DNA from: Bog-756 sp963703145
Lineage (GTDB): Bacteria; Actinomycetota; Acidimicrobiia; Acidimicrobiales; RAAP-2
Length of the DNA: 64,000 bases
Assembly (NCBI GenBank): GCA_963703145.1
Contig: OY969793.1
Coordinates: forward strand, 3,658,001-3,722,000
Direction: 5' to 3'
The notes under the pieces are model-generated. The model was given only the letters and a program-made list of their open reading frames with translations, was not told the origin of the DNA and searched no databases. Shown here piece by piece: positions 44,248 to 52,110 of the stretch. The position numbers and the translations under genes are program-made. Each line of letters starts with the position of its first letter. Positions within the stretch are counted from its first letter, which is position 1.

Positions 44248-44358
44248 TCATCCAGAGCGGCTGAGGGACCGGGCCCAGCGACGCCGCGGCAACCAGAGCG
44301 AGATCACCGACTCCCCAGGGGTCACGATCCGTACCAGGTGCCAATGCCCGAGCGATGA
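44248..44358 (+). promoter_or_regulatory. SAM riboswitch (S-box, SAM-I type)
   Basis: The leader shows the S-box core: P1 TCATC (44248-44252) with GATGA (44354-44358); P2 GCGGC with GCCGC enclosing the kink-turn GAGGGAC and GGGCCC; the CGGCAACC joining strand; and AGGTGCCAAT near 44336-44345 in P3/J3-4. P4 appears absent or very short. The 3' strand of P1 runs into the ribosome site GAGGAG (44357-44362), six bases before the GTG start of the threonine-synthase-like gene. SAM binding should therefore hide the site and shut off translation. No terminator follows. Confidence 0.88.
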
Positions 44359-44368
44359 GGAGACCAAC

Positions 44369-45640
44369 GTGGACTTCGTTTCTGGGCTGCGCTGTCGTGA
44401 ATGCGGCCGCGGCTATCCAGCCGAGGCACTGCATGTGTGCGACTACTGCTTCGGACCACTCGAGGTGGACTACGACTACGAGCGCGTGGCGGCCACCATC
44501 ACCAGGGAGCGCATCGCCGCCGGGCCGCGCTCGATCTGGCGATATGCCGACCTCCTGCCGGTCGAGGACGCCACCCCGGTGGACCTCGGTGCAGGGTTCA
44601 CCCCGCTGACCAGGGCTGACCGCCTGGCGGCCGAGCTGGGCCTCGGGGAGCTGTGGATCAAGGACGACACTGCCAACCCGACCGGGTCGTTCAAGGACCG
44701 GGTGGTGTCGGTGGCCCTGACCAAGGCACGACAGCTGGGCTTCAAGATCGCCGCCTGTGCGTCGACGGGCAACCTGGCGAACTCGGTGGCGGCCCATGCG
44801 GCTCGGGCGGGCATGGAGTCGGTGGTGCTCATCCCCCACGACCTCGAGACGGCCAAGGTCACCATGACCGCCATCTACGGCGGTCGGGTCATCGCCGTCG
44901 AGGGCAGCTACGACGACGTCAACCGTCTGTGTGCCGAGCTGACCAGCGAGCAGCCGTCGTGGGCGTTCGTCAATGTGAACGTGCGGACCTACTACGCCGA
45001 GGGGTCCAAGACCCTGGCCTTCGAGGTGGCCGAGCAGTTGGGGTGGCAGGCGCCGGATCACGTGGTCGTGCCCATCGGCTCGGGAAGCCAGCTCACCAAG
45101 GTGGCCAAGGGGTTCCGCGAGCTGTGGCAGGTCGGCCTCTTGGACGACGAGCCCTCGGTCAGGATCTCCGGCGCCCAGGCCGAGGGCTGTGCGCCGGTGG
45201 CCACCGCCTTCGCCGAGGGCACCGACGCCATCCGTCCGGTCAAGCCCCACACCATCGCCAAGTCGTTGGCCATCGGCAATCCCGCCGACGGCTGGTACGC
45301 GCTCGACGCCATCCGCTCGTCGGGTGGCTCGTGTGCCTCGGTCACCGACGACGAGGTCATCGAGGGCATCGCCCTGTTGGCCCGCACCGAGGGGATCTTC
45401 GCCGAGACGGCCGGCGGCGTGACCATCGCCACGCTGGCCAAGCTGGCTGCCGAAGGCGTCATCCGCTCCGATGAGCGCGTGGTGGCCCTGGTGACCGGCC
45501 ACGGGCTGAAGACAGTGGAGGCCCTCTCTGGCACGGTGGGTCCGACCGCCACCATCGCTCCCACCCTCGAGGCCTTCGACGAGGCGATGGGCGGCGACTA
45601 CCAACCCCAGAACGAGTCAGCCACAAGGAGCCCACGATGA
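44369..45640 (+). CDS. threonine synthase-like PLP enzyme with N-terminal Zn ribbon
   Basis: A 423-residue fold-type II PLP enzyme. Residues 1-35 hold a zinc-ribbon-like C4 (Cys9, Cys12, Cys24, Cys27). The PLP lysine is Lys109 in NPTGSFKDRV; true threonine synthases usually read FKDRG. CASTGNLANSVAAHAARAG, VPIGSGSQLTKVAKGF and VTGHGLKTVEAL are typical. It is led by a SAM riboswitch, unexpected for threonine synthesis but normal for methionine/cysteine genes, and overlaps by ATGA with a CysO-like sulfur carrier. By analogy with CysM-CysO it may use O-phosphohomoserine and protein thiocarboxylate to make homocysteine (inference). Threonine synthase remains possible. Confidence 0.85.
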   Translation: MDFVSGLRCRECGRGYPAEALHVCDYCFGPLEVDYDYERVAATITRERIAAGPRSIWRYADLLPVEDATPVDLGAGFTPLTRADRLAAELGLGELWIKDDTANPTGSFKDRVVSVALTKARQLGFKIAACASTGNLANSVAAHAARAGMESVVLIPHDLETAKVTMTAIYGGRVIAVEGSYDDVNRLCAELTSEQPSWAFVNVNVRTYYAEGSKTLAFEVAEQLGWQAPDHVVVPIGSGSQLTKVAKGFRELWQVGLLDDEPSVRISGAQAEGCAPVATAFAEGTDAIRPVKPHTIAKSLAIGNPADGWYALDAIRSSGGSCASVTDDEVIEGIALLARTEGIFAETAGGVTIATLAKLAAEGVIRSDERVVALVTGHGLKTVEALSGTVGPTATIAPTLEAFDEAMGGDYQPQNESATRSPR

Positions 45641-45912
45641 GCGCCAAGGTCCGTATCCCCACACAATTGCGTACCCTCACCGGGGGGTCGGGCGAGGTCA
45701 CCGTGGAGGGGTCCACCGTGGGCGAGGTGCTGAAGGCCCTCGACGCGTCGCATCCCGGGTTCGCCGAGCGGCTGTTCGATGACGCCGGCGCCCTCCGCCG
45801 CTTCGTCAACGTGTTCCTGGCCGACGAGGACGTGCGGTTCCTCGAAGGCCTCGCCACCCCGGTGGCGGATGGTGAGACGCTGTCTATCGTCCCCGCCGTG
45901 GCCGGCGGCTGA
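45637..45912 (+). CDS. CysO-like MoaD/ThiS family sulfur carrier protein
   Basis: A 91-residue ubiquitin-fold protein ending VPAVAGG. The sequence pattern (IPTQLRTLTGG, RRFVNVFLADEDVRFLEGLATPVADG) matches mycobacterial CysO closely from memory, more than MoaD or ThiS. CysO, thiocarboxylated at its Gly-Gly, gives sulfur to O-phosphoserine on CysM and is trimmed by the Mec protease. Neither CysM nor Mec is in the window. Translational coupling to the threonine-synthase-like enzyme suggests that enzyme is its partner. Confidence 0.88.
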   Translation: MSAKVRIPTQLRTLTGGSGEVTVEGSTVGEVLKALDASHPGFAERLFDDAGALRRFVNVFLADEDVRFLEGLATPVADGETLSIVPAVAGG

Positions 45913-45978
45913 CCCCGGAGCGACCACCCGGCCGCCCTGGGTCGACGTCAGTCGCTTGACGCGGTGGGGGGCCGGTAC

Positions 45979-46599
45979 TCAGGCGGCCAGGCCGTGCAGG
46001 ATGAACGCACAGACGCTGGCCGCCACGACCGGAGCCGGCTGGGGCAGCGGATTGCCCGCCCGCACGGCCATGACCCCGTAGAGCTGTTGGCCGATGAGGT
46101 TGACCGCCTCGTCGGGATCCATGTCCCGGAAGATGCCCACGGACACCCCGTCGAGGTACAGGTCCTGGATGAGTCGGGCGATGTTGAGGCTGATCAGGGC
46201 CAGCTCGTTGCCGACCGCCTCGCCCCCCTGCACCGGTGTGCCCTGGGTGACCAGGGCCAGCCGGAAGAATCCGGGATCCTCGTCGATGCGCCGCAGCAGC
46301 CCCTCGATGAGCTTCTCCAGGCGCCGACCCGGTTCGGCGTCGTCCTCCCACGAGTCGGCGATGTCCTCGAGGAGCTGGTCGTGCATCCCCTTCAGACAGG
46401 CGCGCAACAACTCGTCCCGATTGGCGAAGTAGACATAGACGGTCGATCGGGCGACGCCGGCCTCGGCGGCGATGTCGTCCATCGAGACCTCGGTGGTGCC
46501 CCGTTCGCCGAAGAGCCGGCGGGCGACGTTGACCACCTGGTCCCGGCGGAAGTCCCTGATGACCTCTTTGAGGTCCTCAGGTGCCCGGCGCGGTGACAC
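45979..46599 (-). CDS. TetR family regulator in P450 operon
   Basis: A 206-residue repressor; the HTH (residues about 18-65) contains VNVARRLFGERGTTEVSMDD followed by IAAEAGVARSTVYVYFANRDELL, and the rest is a helical ligand domain. GTG 46599 directly follows the P450 stop codon, so both are co-transcribed. Large palindromes before the P450 gene are its likely operators, giving autoregulation and control of the P450. Confidence 0.9.
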   Translation of the reverse strand: MSPRRAPEDLKEVIRDFRRDQVVNVARRLFGERGTTEVSMDDIAAEAGVARSTVYVYFANRDELLRACLKGMHDQLLEDIADSWEDDAEPGRRLEKLIEGLLRRIDEDPGFFRLALVTQGTPVQGGEAVGNELALISLNIARLIQDLYLDGVSVGIFRDMDPDEAVNLIGQQLYGVMAVRAGNPLPQPAPVVAASVCAFILHGLAA

Positions 46600-47853
46600 T
46601 CAGGCCGACAGGCGGGCGGCCGGCGGGAACGCCACGGGGATGTGCTTGACGCCGCTGATGAACGGCGATTGGAGGCGCTGCACCGGCCCGTCGAGCCGGA
46701 TGTCGGGTACCCGGTCGAGCAGATGTTCGAACATGACCCGGATCTCCATGCGGGCCAGGTTGGCCCCTAGGCAGAAGTGGGGACCGCCGGCCCCGAATGC
46801 CAGGTGGGGATTGGGGTTCCGGGTGATGTCAAAGGTGTGTGGATCGGTGAACACCGATTCGTCCCGGTTGGCCGAGATGTGGAAGAAGACCACCTTGGAG
46901 TCCTCTTCGATGCGCTGGCCCCCGAGGTCGAAGGCGCTGGTGGTCTGGCGACGGAAGTTCATCACCGGGCTCACGTACCGCAGCATCTCCTCCACCGCCG
47001 TGGGGAGGAGGGACCGGTCGTTGCGCAACAGCTCCCACTGGTCCGGGTGGTCGAAGAAGGCGGCCATCCCACCCGAGATCAGGTTGCGGGTGGTCTCGTT
47101 GCCGGCCACGGTCAACAGGAGGAAGAAGAGCTCGAGCTCGATCTCGTTGAGCTTCTCCCCCTCGATCTCCACCTCGGTGAGCACGCTCATCAGGTCGTCG
47201 TGGGGATCGATCCGCTTGGTGGCGAACAACTCCGAGGCGTAGGCGTAGAGCTCCATGGCCGCCTGCTGGGGTACCGACTCGTCGGTCTGGTACTCGGGGT
47301 CCTCGCTGCCGATCATGCGGTTCGACCAGTTGAACATCCGGTGACGGTCCTCGTTGGGTACGCCCAGCAGCTCGGCGATGACCACGAGCGGGAGCTCGGC
47401 GGCGATGTCGGTCACGAAGTCGGCGGTCCCCTGCTCGATGACCGAGTCGATGATGTCGTCCGCGGCGGCATTGATGCGCTCGTGGAGCTGGTTGACCATG
47501 CGGGGGGTGAAGCCCTTGTTGACCAGTCGCCGGTACCGGGTGTGCAGCGGGGGATCCATGTTCAGCATGAGCATCTGCTGCTGGGCGAGGTCGTCAGGAC
47601 CGAGGTCCCAGAGGAACGTGGCCTGCTTGGACGAGGAGAAGTGCTCGTAGTCGCGGTTCACCGTGGTGGCATCGGCATGGGAGGTCACCGCCCAGAAGCC
47701 GGGACCGTCGGCCTCTTGCTGCCACCACACCGGGGCGTTCTTCCGCAGGAAGGCGAACCATTCGTGGGGAACCCGTTCGGCGAAGACGGTGGAGTCCAAG
47801 AGGTTGATGTCGTCAAAGCTGACGCCGCTGATATCGATCTCGTCCGTTGGCAT
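46600..47853 (-). CDS. cytochrome P450 (CYP125/142/124-like)
   Basis: A 417-residue soluble bacterial P450. I-helix AGNETTRN, K-helix EEMLRY (ExxR), and the haem loop FGAGGPHFCLG with Cys361 are present. The AGNETTRN and HFCLGANLARME sequences resemble actinobacterial P450s that hydroxylate sterol side chains or branched lipids. The class of substrate is inferred only. First gene of a two-gene operon with tetR; redox partners are not adjacent. Confidence 0.88.
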   Translation of the reverse strand: MPTDEIDISGVSFDDINLLDSTVFAERVPHEWFAFLRKNAPVWWQQEADGPGFWAVTSHADATTVNRDYEHFSSSKQATFLWDLGPDDLAQQQMLMLNMDPPLHTRYRRLVNKGFTPRMVNQLHERINAAADDIIDSVIEQGTADFVTDIAAELPLVVIAELLGVPNEDRHRMFNWSNRMIGSEDPEYQTDESVPQQAAMELYAYASELFATKRIDPHDDLMSVLTEVEIEGEKLNEIELELFFLLLTVAGNETTRNLISGGMAAFFDHPDQWELLRNDRSLLPTAVEEMLRYVSPVMNFRRQTTSAFDLGGQRIEEDSKVVFFHISANRDESVFTDPHTFDITRNPNPHLAFGAGGPHFCLGANLARMEIRVMFEHLLDRVPDIRLDGPVQRLQSPFISGVKHIPVAFPPAARLSA

Positions 47854-47867
47854 GTCGGATGCCCTCT

Positions 47868-47921
47868 CCGTCAGATCGGACAGTGTGTCCGATCGAATGG
47901 ATCGTAAGTCCGATCTGACGG
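47868..47921. promoter_or_regulatory. nested palindromic operators ahead of the P450 gene
   Basis: CCGTCAGATCGGAC (47868-47881) is mirrored exactly by GTCCGATCTGACGG (47908-47921). Inside, GATCGGACA (47874-47882), a 3-base spacer and TGTCCGATC (47886-47894) form a perfect operator. A second GATCG...CGATC set overlaps the right arm. This gives two adjacent sites that share arms, 15-68 bases before the P450 start. Confidence 0.65.
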
Positions 47922-47970
47922 TGTGTCAATGACGGGGCGGTTCTGGGGTCTGGCTCGAACCCGTGAGCTG

Positions 47971-48861
47971 TCAGGCCCGGATCCGCCGGGTCACGGCATC
48001 GTCGACGGGGAGCGCGCCCGGATGCAAGACGGCGGCCAGCGCCTCGATCCCGTCCAACAGCCTGGGGCCGGGTCGGACGAAGACCGCATCGGCGTCGACC
48101 GCCCACACCGGGACCCCGGACGGCAGCATCCCCTGGTCCACCAGGTCCGAGGCCAGCCCCGCCGCCCCGTCCAGCCGGTAGCCGCACGGGGCCACCACCA
48201 CCAGGTCCGCCGCGGCGCTCGCGACGTCGTCCCAGGCCAGTTCAGCCGAACGCTCGCCGGACGAGCCCAGTACCGATCGACCGCCCGCGGCATGGACCAT
48301 GTCGGGAACCCAATGCCCCGACGAGAATGGCGGGTCGGTCCACTCCAGCACGGCGACCCGGGGACGAGAGGCCTGAGCGACAGCCGATTCGACCGCGGCC
48401 AATCGGGCGCGCAGCCTGGCTTCGAGGTCGCCCGCCGCCTCCGTCCGGGATGTGGCCCGTCCGACCAAGCCGACGGACGCGATGACCTCGTCCAACGTCA
48501 TCGGGTCCAAGGTGAGCACCTGAGCCCGGCACCCAAGATGTTCGAGTGCGGCCTCGACCTCGTTGCTGTCCACCGCGCATACGGCGCACAGGTCCTGGGT
48601 AACCACCAGGTCGGGGTCGATGGAACGGAGGGCGCCCTCGTCCAGGGTGTAGAGGTCCTCGCCCGCCGCGATCCTGGCCCGAACAGTGGCGTCGATCTCG
48701 GAGGCGGTCAGGCCGGGCGGGAGGGCCGTGGTGGAGACGATCCGCCGGCGCCGGGCCTCGTCGGGGAAGTCGCACTCGAAGCTCACGCCCACTACATCGT
48801 CCCCGGCGCCGAGGGCGAAGAGGATCTCGGTGGCCGACGGAAGGAGGGAAACGATGCGCAC
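47971..48861 (-). CDS. BtuF-like cobalamin-binding / periplasmic-binding-fold protein
   Basis: A 296-residue protein of the periplasmic-binding family PF01497. It opens directly with RIVSLLPSATEILFALGAG and shows VSFECDFP, LVVTQDLCAVCAV and VLEWTDPPFSSGHWVPDMV. There is no signal peptide, so it is probably cytoplasmic; such signal-less BtuF-like proteins are widespread and their role is not settled. No ABC permease or ATPase is adjacent. Confidence 0.8.
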   Translation of the reverse strand: MRIVSLLPSATEILFALGAGDDVVGVSFECDFPDEARRRRIVSTTALPPGLTASEIDATVRARIAAGEDLYTLDEGALRSIDPDLVVTQDLCAVCAVDSNEVEAALEHLGCRAQVLTLDPMTLDEVIASVGLVGRATSRTEAAGDLEARLRARLAAVESAVAQASRPRVAVLEWTDPPFSSGHWVPDMVHAAGGRSVLGSSGERSAELAWDDVASAAADLVVVAPCGYRLDGAAGLASDLVDQGMLPSGVPVWAVDADAVFVRPGPRLLDGIEALAAVLHPGALPVDDAVTRRIRA

Positions 48862-48921
48862 CGGCCCACGGTAGCCAGGCCGGCTCGGCCTGGCGGGCCA
48901 GTCGCCTCAGCGCACCGTCAG

Positions 48922-49287
48922 TCAGGCGCTCCAGTCGACGGCGCCGTCGATGACCACCCAGGGCTCCTCGGTGAGGACGAACTCCAAGTGGTCGGTGTCC
49001 AAGAACTTGGGGAGGTCGGCGAACATGTCGGGCGAGTCGGTCTCGTTCATGTGGGCGTAGTAGCCGTCCATGGAGGCGAACCACTGCACCGTCACCCCGT
49101 CATAGCCGGACCGGTCGGCGTCGTCCCGATAGTCCCCGAGCGGCCGCGGGTTCTGCTCATAGCGGATGACGTGGCTTCCGCACTTGCCGTTGGCGATCAG
49201 CGGCCCATGATTGTTCCGCCAGTAGGCGTGGAACTCGGCAGGGGTCATGCCCTCTCTCCGCTTGAGCAGGCAGGTCAGCTTGATCAT
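48922..49287 (-). CDS. EthD domain protein
   Basis: A 121-residue ferredoxin-like-fold protein with the EthD pattern: MIKLTCLLKRREGMTPAEFHAYWRNNHGPL at the start, then VQWFASMDGYYAHM. EthD-type proteins occur with oxidative catabolic genes but their reaction is often unknown. ATG 49287 begins the domain exactly. The strand and spacing leave it as a single gene; the nearby P450 and acyl-CoA synthetase hint at lipid or sterol breakdown. Confidence 0.8.
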   Translation of the reverse strand: MIKLTCLLKRREGMTPAEFHAYWRNNHGPLIANGKCGSHVIRYEQNPRPLGDYRDDADRSGYDGVTVQWFASMDGYYAHMNETDSPDMFADLPKFLDTDHLEFVLTEEPWVVIDGAVDWSA

Positions 49288-49342
49288 CGACGTGGTCCTC
49301 CATGGATGGCGCGGGCACTGGGATCGTAGGGGATCGCCCCGT

Positions 49343-50143
49343 TCATTGCGCCACGCGGGCACAGAACAGATCGGTGACATAGGGCAGTGCGATCGGTTCG
49401 TCCAGCGTCGCGGCGAAGTCGGCCACCTGGCCGAGAAGGGCGCGCTGGTCGGCACGCGGCAGGACCTGGACGTAGCTGCGTGTAGCCACCTGGTCCACGA
49501 ATGTGTCTCGATCCAAGTGCTGGTGCCACGGGAACTTGATCCGCTCGACCGCCTCGAAGCGGTGGCTGGCATCGATCACCGACCCGAAGTCCATGCCCAC
49601 CGGATAGGGCGCTGAGGTGTCCCATTTGCTGATCCGGACCAGCTCGGCGACTATCGGGTCGGACTCGTCCCGCTCGTTCCAGACCAGGGACAGCCACCCG
49701 CCCGGCCGGAGGACGCGGGCGATGTCGGGCAGCGCCACGTCGGGGTCGAACCAGTGGAAGGCCTGGGCTGCCACCACGAGACCCATGGAGCCCGAGGCCA
49801 TCGGGATCGCCTCTGCAGTGGCCGCAACCAGCGGCACGTCAGGGACCGACCGGGCGAACACGTCGCGCATCGAGGGCGACGGCTCGCCAGCCAGACATTG
49901 AGGCCATCGCGTGCGCAGCTGGCGAGTCAGTTTGCCGGTGCCGGCGGCGAGGTCGAGCACCCGGTCCTCCGGTCCGATCCCCTCCAGCCCGGCCAGGTGG
50001 TTCAGCACCTCTCGGGGATAGCCGGGCCGGGCCCGCTCGTAGAGGTCCGACCCCGACTCGAATCCCACCCGGCCGAGTCCGGCGCGACCACCCGAGGAGA
50101 CCGTGAGGGATTCGTCGGAGTCACCGGGGCCGGCAGCGCTCAT
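49343..50143 (-). CDS. class I SAM-dependent methyltransferase
   Basis: A 266-residue protein with motif I VLDLAAGTGKLTRQL near 63, an acidic AGEPSPSM loop, PLVAATAEAIPMASGSMGLV (motif II) and ALPDIARVLRPGGWLSLVWNE (post-motif). Resembles UbiE-like small-molecule methyltransferases. Substrate unknown. It is divergent from the acyltransferase gene. Confidence 0.85.
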   Translation of the reverse strand: MSAAGPGDSDESLTVSSGGRAGLGRVGFESGSDLYERARPGYPREVLNHLAGLEGIGPEDRVLDLAAGTGKLTRQLRTRWPQCLAGEPSPSMRDVFARSVPDVPLVAATAEAIPMASGSMGLVVAAQAFHWFDPDVALPDIARVLRPGGWLSLVWNERDESDPIVAELVRISKWDTSAPYPVGMDFGSVIDASHRFEAVERIKFPWHQHLDRDTFVDQVATRSYVQVLPRADQRALLGQVADFAATLDEPIALPYVTDLFCARVAQ

Positions 50144-50225
50144 GGTGCCAACTCTATTAACCCCGAGGGTGGGTCGAGCCCGTCGGGCTTCGCCGTGGAC
50201 CAGGCCGATCAGTTAGCGTCGAGAG

Positions 50226-51050
50226 GTGACTGTAGCCAGCCCCGGCCCTTCCGGGTCACCAGCCCGCCGGCGCCAGTCCCTGCGTCAGCGCTGGTCTAAC
50301 GCCGCCATTCACACGGCGTGGAACTGGATCGCCCGGCATGGTGCCGTGGGGCCCGGTGACCCGCTGGCCGATCAATTCGGCTCATTCGGTGACGGCAGCT
50401 GCCTGGCGTTCCCGCCCGGAGCCGTCTTCGGGGAGCGTTGGATCCGGATCGGACGGGACACCCTGGTCGGACCGTACGTGAGCATCTCGGCCGGCATGGT
50501 CCCCGGCCAGCACATGGTCACGGACCCGGTGGTGCGCATCGGCGACCGCTGCATGATCGGGCGGGGGAGCCACATCGTCGGGCACTTCGATGTGGAGATC
50601 GGCGATGACGTGCACACCGGACCGTACGTCTACATCACCGACCAGAACCACGGCTATGAGAACCCTGACGAAGTGGTCCACACGCAGTGGCCCAGTGACG
50701 TTCCGGTCCACATCGGGTCGGGCAGCTGGTTGGGGACCGGGGTGGTCATCCTGCCGGGGACCGAACTCGGTCGCAACGTGGTGGTCGGGGCGGGTGCGGT
50801 GGTGCGTGGCGTGTTCCCGGACCATTCGGTGATCGCCGGCGTTCCGGCCCGGGTGGTGCGCCGCTATCTCCCCGGATCCGGCTGGGTCACCGGCGATCCG
50901 GGCACCGTTGCCGGAGGCAAGGGGACGCCGACCGCACCGGATCCCTCGGATGCACTGGAGGGCCAGCCGCCGCCTGCCCCCCAGCCGTCCGAGCCTCCCG
51001 GGCCGTCGGATGTGGCCCTCACGGTCGGACCGGGTCGCCCGAGGCCGTAG
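50226..51050 (+). CDS. left-handed beta-helix (hexapeptide) acyltransferase
   Basis: A 274-residue protein whose residues about 60-215 are hexapeptide repeats (for example IRIGRDTLVGPYVSI, VRIGDRCMIGRGSHI, VEIGDDVHTGPYVYI, VVVGAGAVVRG), with the catalytic-type His in TDQNHGYENP. Related to CoA-dependent O-acetyltransferases. The last 55 residues are Pro/Gly-rich and overlap, antisense, the 3' end of the patatin gene, so the true stop region has weak constraint. Substrate likely a sugar or lipid. Confidence 0.8.
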   Translation: MTVASPGPSGSPARRRQSLRQRWSNAAIHTAWNWIARHGAVGPGDPLADQFGSFGDGSCLAFPPGAVFGERWIRIGRDTLVGPYVSISAGMVPGQHMVTDPVVRIGDRCMIGRGSHIVGHFDVEIGDDVHTGPYVYITDQNHGYENPDEVVHTQWPSDVPVHIGSGSWLGTGVVILPGTELGRNVVVGAGAVVRGVFPDHSVIAGVPARVVRRYLPGSGWVTGDPGTVAGGKGTPTAPDPSDALEGQPPPAPQPSEPPGPSDVALTVGPGRPRP

Positions 51051-52036
51051 CGCCGGACCACCTCCTCGGCCTCCTTGCGTCCTTCGGCGATGAGGGTCTC
51101 GGTCGTCGAGAAGTCGTCGAACTCCCTCGTCCCGCTGTCGCTCCCGCTGCACACCATGACCTCGACACCAGGTGGCAGCTGGGCCATGTCGCGAACGAAC
51201 CGAGCATGGATGGCGATCAACAAGGCGTTGAGCATTGCCTCCACCGGTCGTTTGGTGGAGACCGGCGTGTACACCAGCGGGGCGCATAACAGCACCACGA
51301 TCCGGGTGGCGCCGCTGTCGATGGCGCGACGGATGGGCACGTTGTTGACCACGGACCCGTCGATGAAGCGCTCGCCGTCGATCTCCACGGGAGGGAAGAT
51401 GGTGGGGATGGCCGAGGACGCCAGCGTCGCCTCCACCGCGGCCCCGTAGGTGAACCAGCGCTCCTGGCCGTCGGTCAGGGACGTCGCCACCACCTCGACG
51501 GGAATGACCGCGTCCTCGAGTCGTTCGAAGGAGATGCCGTCCTCGATGACGTGTCGGAGCCCGTCGTTGGAGTACACCGAGTCCCGTTGTCGGACATACA
51601 GCCAAGGACCGTGCAACCGACCCTGGGGGTACACGGTGTCCCGGGTCAGACCGGTCCAGATCTCGGTCATCCGCTCGACCCCCCGGCGTGTCGGATCACC
51701 GGCGAAGGCGACGCCGTTGATGGCACCCACGGACGCGCCGTAGATCCGGTCCGGGACGAAGCCGTGCTCGGTGAGGACCTGCAGCATGCCGATCTGCACC
51801 GCGCCACGGGTGCCGCCCCCGGCCAGGACCAGCGCGGTGATGGGACGACGGTCCTCCTCGTCGTCCTCGTCTGATTCGTCGTCGCCGACGCCCTCTTGGT
51901 CCACCAGCCAGCGCCTTCGGGCCACCGACGCCCGCTGGAGCGTGAACCGCACGACCAGGACCAACAGGACCACGGACGCCACGACGAATACCGCGAACAC
52001 CACGGTGAACGCGGTGTTGGTGGCCTCGATCGTCAT
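50864..52036 (-). CDS. patatin-like phospholipase with N-terminal membrane anchor
   Basis: A 390-residue serine lipase/esterase. An N-terminal TM helix (about 8-32) is followed by an acidic stretch (EGVGDDESDEDDEEDRR), then the patatin core: oxyanion GGGTRG near 73, nucleophile GASVG near 100, and the DGS dyad in FIDGSVVNNVP near 217. The C-terminal 60 residues are Gly/Pro-rich and overlap the acyltransferase gene for 187 bases. ATG 52036 starts the anchor. Confidence 0.85.
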   Translation of the reverse strand: MTIEATNTAFTVVFAVFVVASVVLLVLVVRFTLQRASVARRRWLVDQEGVGDDESDEDDEEDRRPITALVLAGGGTRGAVQIGMLQVLTEHGFVPDRIYGASVGAINGVAFAGDPTRRGVERMTEIWTGLTRDTVYPQGRLHGPWLYVRQRDSVYSNDGLRHVIEDGISFERLEDAVIPVEVVATSLTDGQERWFTYGAAVEATLASSAIPTIFPPVEIDGERFIDGSVVNNVPIRRAIDSGATRIVVLLCAPLVYTPVSTKRPVEAMLNALLIAIHARFVRDMAQLPPGVEVMVCSGSDSGTREFDDFSTTETLIAEGRKEAEEVVRRYGLGRPGPTVRATSDGPGGSDGWGAGGGWPSSASEGSGAVGVPLPPATVPGSPVTQPDPGR

Positions 52037-52110
52037 CGGGCCAAGGCTACCGGGGGTACCTGACAGGAGCGCCCCGCCCCACTGTGACACCCCGGGTGCA
52101 CACTGCTCGC

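Noticed and set aside
44248..44358. SAM-IV class instead of SAM-I
   Set aside because: The P2 kink-turn (GAGGGAC with GGGCCC) fits SAM-I; only the weak P4 recalls SAM-IV. A covariance scan should settle it.
43655..44368. N-terminal extension of the threonine-synthase-like protein
   Set aside because: It would run antisense to gpgS and through the riboswitch; the ribosome site and Zn ribbon place the start at 44369.
44174..45604. Minus-strand frame extending gpgS far across the threonine-synthase-like gene
   Set aside because: GpgS homology begins at 44173; upstream translation is a shadow of the PLP enzyme and of the riboswitch leader.
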